Source: an uncultured Clostridium sp.
GTDB taxonomy: Bacteria; Bacillota; Clostridia; Peptostreptococcales; Peptostreptococcaceae
Direction of reading: 5' to 3'
Assembly (NCBI GenBank): GCA_900557165.1
Contig: USRS01000094.1
Span: forward strand, 1 to 8,615
DNA length: 8,615 bases
The first letter of the stretch is position 1, and every line of letters begins with the position of its first letter. Both the position numbers and the translations under genes were made by a program. Under the pieces are notes generated by a model. That model had not been told where the DNA came from and ran no database searches. It saw only the letters and a program-made list of their open reading frames with translations. This document shows positions 6,568-8,615 of the stretch, piece by piece.

Positions 6568-7497
6568 GACATATTGTTTCAAGAAGTTTTTTATGCTTGT
6601 CCAATAAGTTTTAGGTTGAGCTAAATCTGAATTGGCATGTTCTCCACCTTTTATAGTTACTTTCTTTTTAGTAGAACTAGTTGCATCATATAATTTATTC
6701 ATCATAGAAATTGGAACAAAAGAGTCCTTATCTCCATGGAAATAAAGAATAGGTACTTTTGATTTTTTTACTGCATCTATTGGAGAAGCACTTTTTAGAG
6801 AATATCCAGCTCTTAGTACGGTAGTTGCATTTAGAAAATCTATAATTGGAAAAGATGATGAATTCATATAATTTCTTACTTCATAATCAAATAAATCATA
6901 AATAGAAGTATAGGCACAGTCAGATATAATAGCTTTAATATTGGAAGGTAAATCTTCACCAGAAGCCATTAAAACAGTTGAACCTCCCATGGATGTACCG
7001 TATAAAACTATTTCAGCTTGCTTATCTTCTTTTATTATACTATTTGCCCAACTTATAATATCTAGTCTATCATCCCAACCCATACCTATGTAGTCACCTT
7101 CACTTTTTCCATTACCTCTTAAATCGGGAATTAAAACATTATATCCCATTTTATAAAAATGAAGAGCTTTTCTACTATCTGATTTGCCTTCCTCACCATA
7201 ACCATGAACAATAATAACCCATTTGGAAGTCTTTTTTTTTCTTTTAACCATATAAGAGTGTAATTTTAAATTATCAAAGGAAGTAATATACTTATCTTTA
7301 TAGTTAGAAATCTTAGCTAACCAATTTTCGTAATAATAAGATGATTCATAAGAATAGTCAGCGTAAATAATATCTTTTGAAGATTTGGAACTAATTATTG
7401 TATTATAAAGTAAATTACCTACAAAGGTACCGATACTAATTACTGAAATTAAAAATATACAGAAAATAATTAATAGAAATTTCTTAAAAAATTTCAT
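6562..7497 (-). CDS. Membrane-anchored alpha/beta hydrolase (YqkD-like)
   Basis: This 311-residue serine hydrolase probably acts outside the membrane on an unknown ester, amide or thioester. Residues 1-5 are basic and residues 6-30 form one hydrophobic segment without a lipobox or clear cleavage site, which suggests an N-terminal anchor. The catalytic domain runs from about residue 75. The oxyanion region is V-H-G-Y-G (97-101), then P-D-L-R-G-N-G-K-S-E-G (124-134). The nucleophile elbow is G-T-S-M-G with Ser169. The acid is probably Asp258 in H-G-D-K-D-S-F-V-P, and the base His287 in G-G-E-H-A. The triad is thus complete. The style matches the family containing Bacillus YqkD and related bacterial hydrolases. 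The start is taken as ATG 7497; an in-frame GTG at 7512 lacks a ribosome-binding site and lies within the G-rich one used here. The gene is alone on this strand, with its own promoter, and ends in the shared terminator. Confidence 0.88.
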   Translation of the reverse strand: MKFFKKFLLIIFCIFLISVISIGTFVGNLLYNTIISSKSSKDIIYADYSYESSYYYENWLAKISNYKDKYITSFDNLKLHSYMVKRKKKTSKWVIIVHGYGEEGKSDSRKALHFYKMGYNVLIPDLRGNGKSEGDYIGMGWDDRLDIISWANSIIKEDKQAEIVLYGTSMGGSTVLMASGEDLPSNIKAIISDCAYTSIYDLFDYEVRNYMNSSSFPIIDFLNATTVLRAGYSLKSASPIDAVKKSKVPILYFHGDKDSFVPISMMNKLYDATSSTKKKVTIKGGEHANSDLAQPKTYWTSIKNFLKQYVN

Positions 7498-7506
7498 TCT
7501 AAATCG

Positions 7507-7512
7507 CCCCAC
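7507..7512 (-). promoter_or_regulatory. Weak ribosome-binding site of the hydrolase gene
   Basis: On the minus strand GTGGGG lies nine bases before ATG 7497. It is a poor match to AGGAGG, but it is the only G-rich string near the start, and it favours ATG 7497 over GTG 7512. Confidence 0.5.
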
Positions 7513-7547
7513 TTTTAAATTTAAAATATATAAAAAATATATTATTA

Positions 7548-7576
7548 ATTGTAGTGATGGAGAGTCTTTTTTTCAA
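7548..7576 (-). promoter_or_regulatory. Sigma-A-type promoter for the hydrolase gene
   Basis: Read on the minus strand, TTGAAA (7576-7571) and TACAAT (7553-7548) are separated by exactly 17 bases. Each box matches the consensus at five of six positions. Transcription would start near 7541, giving a leader of about 44 bases before ATG 7497. This is the best promoter in the window. Confidence 0.8.
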
Positions 7577-7648
7577 GTTAAATCATTTTTGCAAAGAAAT
7601 AATTAAAGTAAACTAAGTTGTGATACACTTATATCAATAAGTAAAAAT

Positions 7649-7656
7649 GGGGTGAG
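7649..7656 (+). promoter_or_regulatory. Ribosome-binding site deciding the GTG start of the oxidoreductase
   Basis: GGGGTGAG can pair with the GGTGA part of the anti-Shine-Dalgarno complement and sits just ahead of GTG 7661. Nearby ATGs at 7668, 7674 and 7677 are out of frame. An in-frame GTG at 7652 lies inside this site, so GTG 7661 is preferred. Confidence 0.7.
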
Positions 7657-7660
7657 AAAA

Positions 7661-8615
7661 GTGGACTATGCATATGATGTAATAATAATTGGAGGTGGAG
7701 TTGTGGGAAGCTCCATTGCTAGAGAACTTTCTAAATATAAATTAAATACATGTGTATTAGAAAAAGAACTTGATGTATGTTGTGAAACAAGTGGAAGAAA
7801 CTCTGGAGTTTTGCATGCTGGATTTAATAATAAAGCAGGCTCTCTTATGGCAAAGTTTTGTGTAGAAGGTAATGAAAATTTTGATGAAATAGCTAAGGAG
7901 TTAGATATACCTTTTAAAAGAACAGGAAAACTTGTTGTTGGATTTAATGAAGAAGATAAAGAAAAGTTAATAAAAATGAAAGAACAAGGAGAAGCTAATG
8001 GTGTCAAAGGATTAGAAATTATAAATAAAGATAAAATTAGAAAATTATCACCTTATGTAGAAGGTAATTTTGCCCTTTATTCACCACAAACAGGAATACT
8101 AAATCCCTTTATTTATACTATTGCCATGGCAGAAAATGCAGTGTCAAATGGAGTGAAATACTTTTTAGATAATGAAGTATTAGATATAAAGAAAGTATTG
8201 GAAAAAGAAAGTAGTATTTTCAAAATAAAAACAAATAAAAATGTTTATAGAAGTAAATGGTTAATAAACTCAGCAGGGCTTAATAGTTATAAAATAGGAA
8301 AAATGATGGGAATTGAAGATTACACCATATATCCTTGCAGAGGAGAATATTTTATTTTAGATCAAAAATTGGGAAAATACTTAAATATGCCAGCTTATCC
8401 AGTGCCCAATGAAAAAATGGGTGGACTAGGTATACATTTAACACCTTCTATTGATGGTAATGTATTTATAGGTCCAAGTAGTGAATATATAAACTCAAAA
8501 GATGATTATTCCACAACAAAAGAAGTAATGGACTTGTTGATAGAAGATGGAGGAAGAATTTTTTCTCATATTAAAAAAGAATATTTTATAAGAAATTTCT
8601 CAGGCATTAGACCAA
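7661..8615 (+). CDS. FAD-dependent oxidoreductase, LhgO/GlpA-like DAO family (3' end outside window)
   Basis: The frame is open for 318 codons and runs off the right edge without a stop. Residues 5-34 form the FAD-binding Rossmann motif, with G-G-G-V-V-G at 11-16 and the ribose-binding acid Glu34. The segment T-S-G-R-N-S-G-V-L-H-A-G (43-54), followed by G-S-L-M-A-K-F-C-V-E-G, is characteristic of the L-2-hydroxyglutarate oxidase (LhgO/YgaF) and clostridial GlpA-like branch of the DAO fold. N-S-A-G (203-206), C-R-G-E-Y (226-230) and H-L-T-P-S-I-D-G (259-266) are further flavin-site and substrate-region motifs. Such enzymes oxidise 2-hydroxyacids or glycerol 3-phosphate. In clostridia similar proteins often carry a C-terminal iron-sulfur domain and sit beside a second FAD dehydrogenase, but both would lie beyond this window. 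The start is GTG 7661. The gene is divergent from the hydrolase gene. The fold is sure; the exact substrate is not. Confidence 0.9.
   Translation, partial: MDYAYDVIIIGGGVVGSSIARELSKYKLNTCVLEKELDVCCETSGRNSGVLHAGFNNKAGSLMAKFCVEGNENFDEIAKELDIPFKRTGKLVVGFNEEDKEKLIKMKEQGEANGVKGLEIINKDKIRKLSPYVEGNFALYSPQTGILNPFIYTIAMAENAVSNGVKYFLDNEVLDIKKVLEKESSIFKIKTNKNVYRSKWLINSAGLNSYKIGKMMGIEDYTIYPCRGEYFILDQKLGKYLNMPAYPVPNEKMGGLGIHLTPSIDGNVFIGPSSEYINSKDDYSTTKEVMDLLIEDGGRIFSHIKKEYFIRNFSGIRP

Noticed and set aside
7666..8007. A 113-residue reading frame on the minus strand
   Set aside because: It lies opposite the well-supported FAD oxidoreductase gene, whose motifs are unmistakable; the minus frame shows no family features and is a shadow.

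Overview
The window is very AT-rich, and codons ending in A or T dominate every gene. Strong AGGAGG-type ribosome-binding sites, TTG and GTG starts, and a long, A-rich intergenic style all point to a low-GC Firmicute. A member of Clostridia is most likely (Clostridium or a Peptostreptococcaceae relative). The species cannot be fixed from the sequence alone. No rRNA, tRNA, CRISPR array, insertion sequence or phage gene was seen.

Layout. Positions 148-1383 (+) encode a secreted, Asn/Lys-rich protein of unknown function with a possible beta-propeller fold. A 298-base intergenic stretch follows (1384-1681). It holds a well-formed imperfect inverted repeat enclosing a 12-bp perfect palindrome, and possibly a decayed reading frame. 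Positions 1682-4063 (+) form a compact three-gene ABC importer operon: lipoprotein substrate-binding protein, permease, ATPase. Its genes overlap by 23 and 13 bases, and the family resembles nitrate/sulfonate/taurine (SsuABC/TauABC-like) importers. Positions 4155-6509 (+) form a two-gene unit, a Nudix hydrolase and a full-length Xaa-Pro aminopeptidase, behind its own probable promoter. A 21-bp perfect-stem bidirectional terminator (6520-6567) separates this unit from a convergent gene at 6562-7497 (-), a membrane-anchored alpha/beta hydrolase. That gene has an excellent sigma-A-type promoter at 7548-7576. Divergent from it, a GTG-started FAD-dependent oxidoreductase of the L-2-hydroxyglutarate oxidase / GlpA-like DAO family runs from 7661 off the right edge, with 318 codons visible.

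The genes look like ordinary clostridial nutrient-uptake and housekeeping functions, not one integrated system. The ABC genes clearly work together as one importer. The Nudix enzyme and the aminopeptidase share a transcript, but no shared pathway is evident. I see no convincing evidence of an undescribed defence or mobile system. The items most worth a second look are the orphan secreted protein, the hairpin/palindrome ahead of the ABC operon, and the unknown substrate of that transporter.
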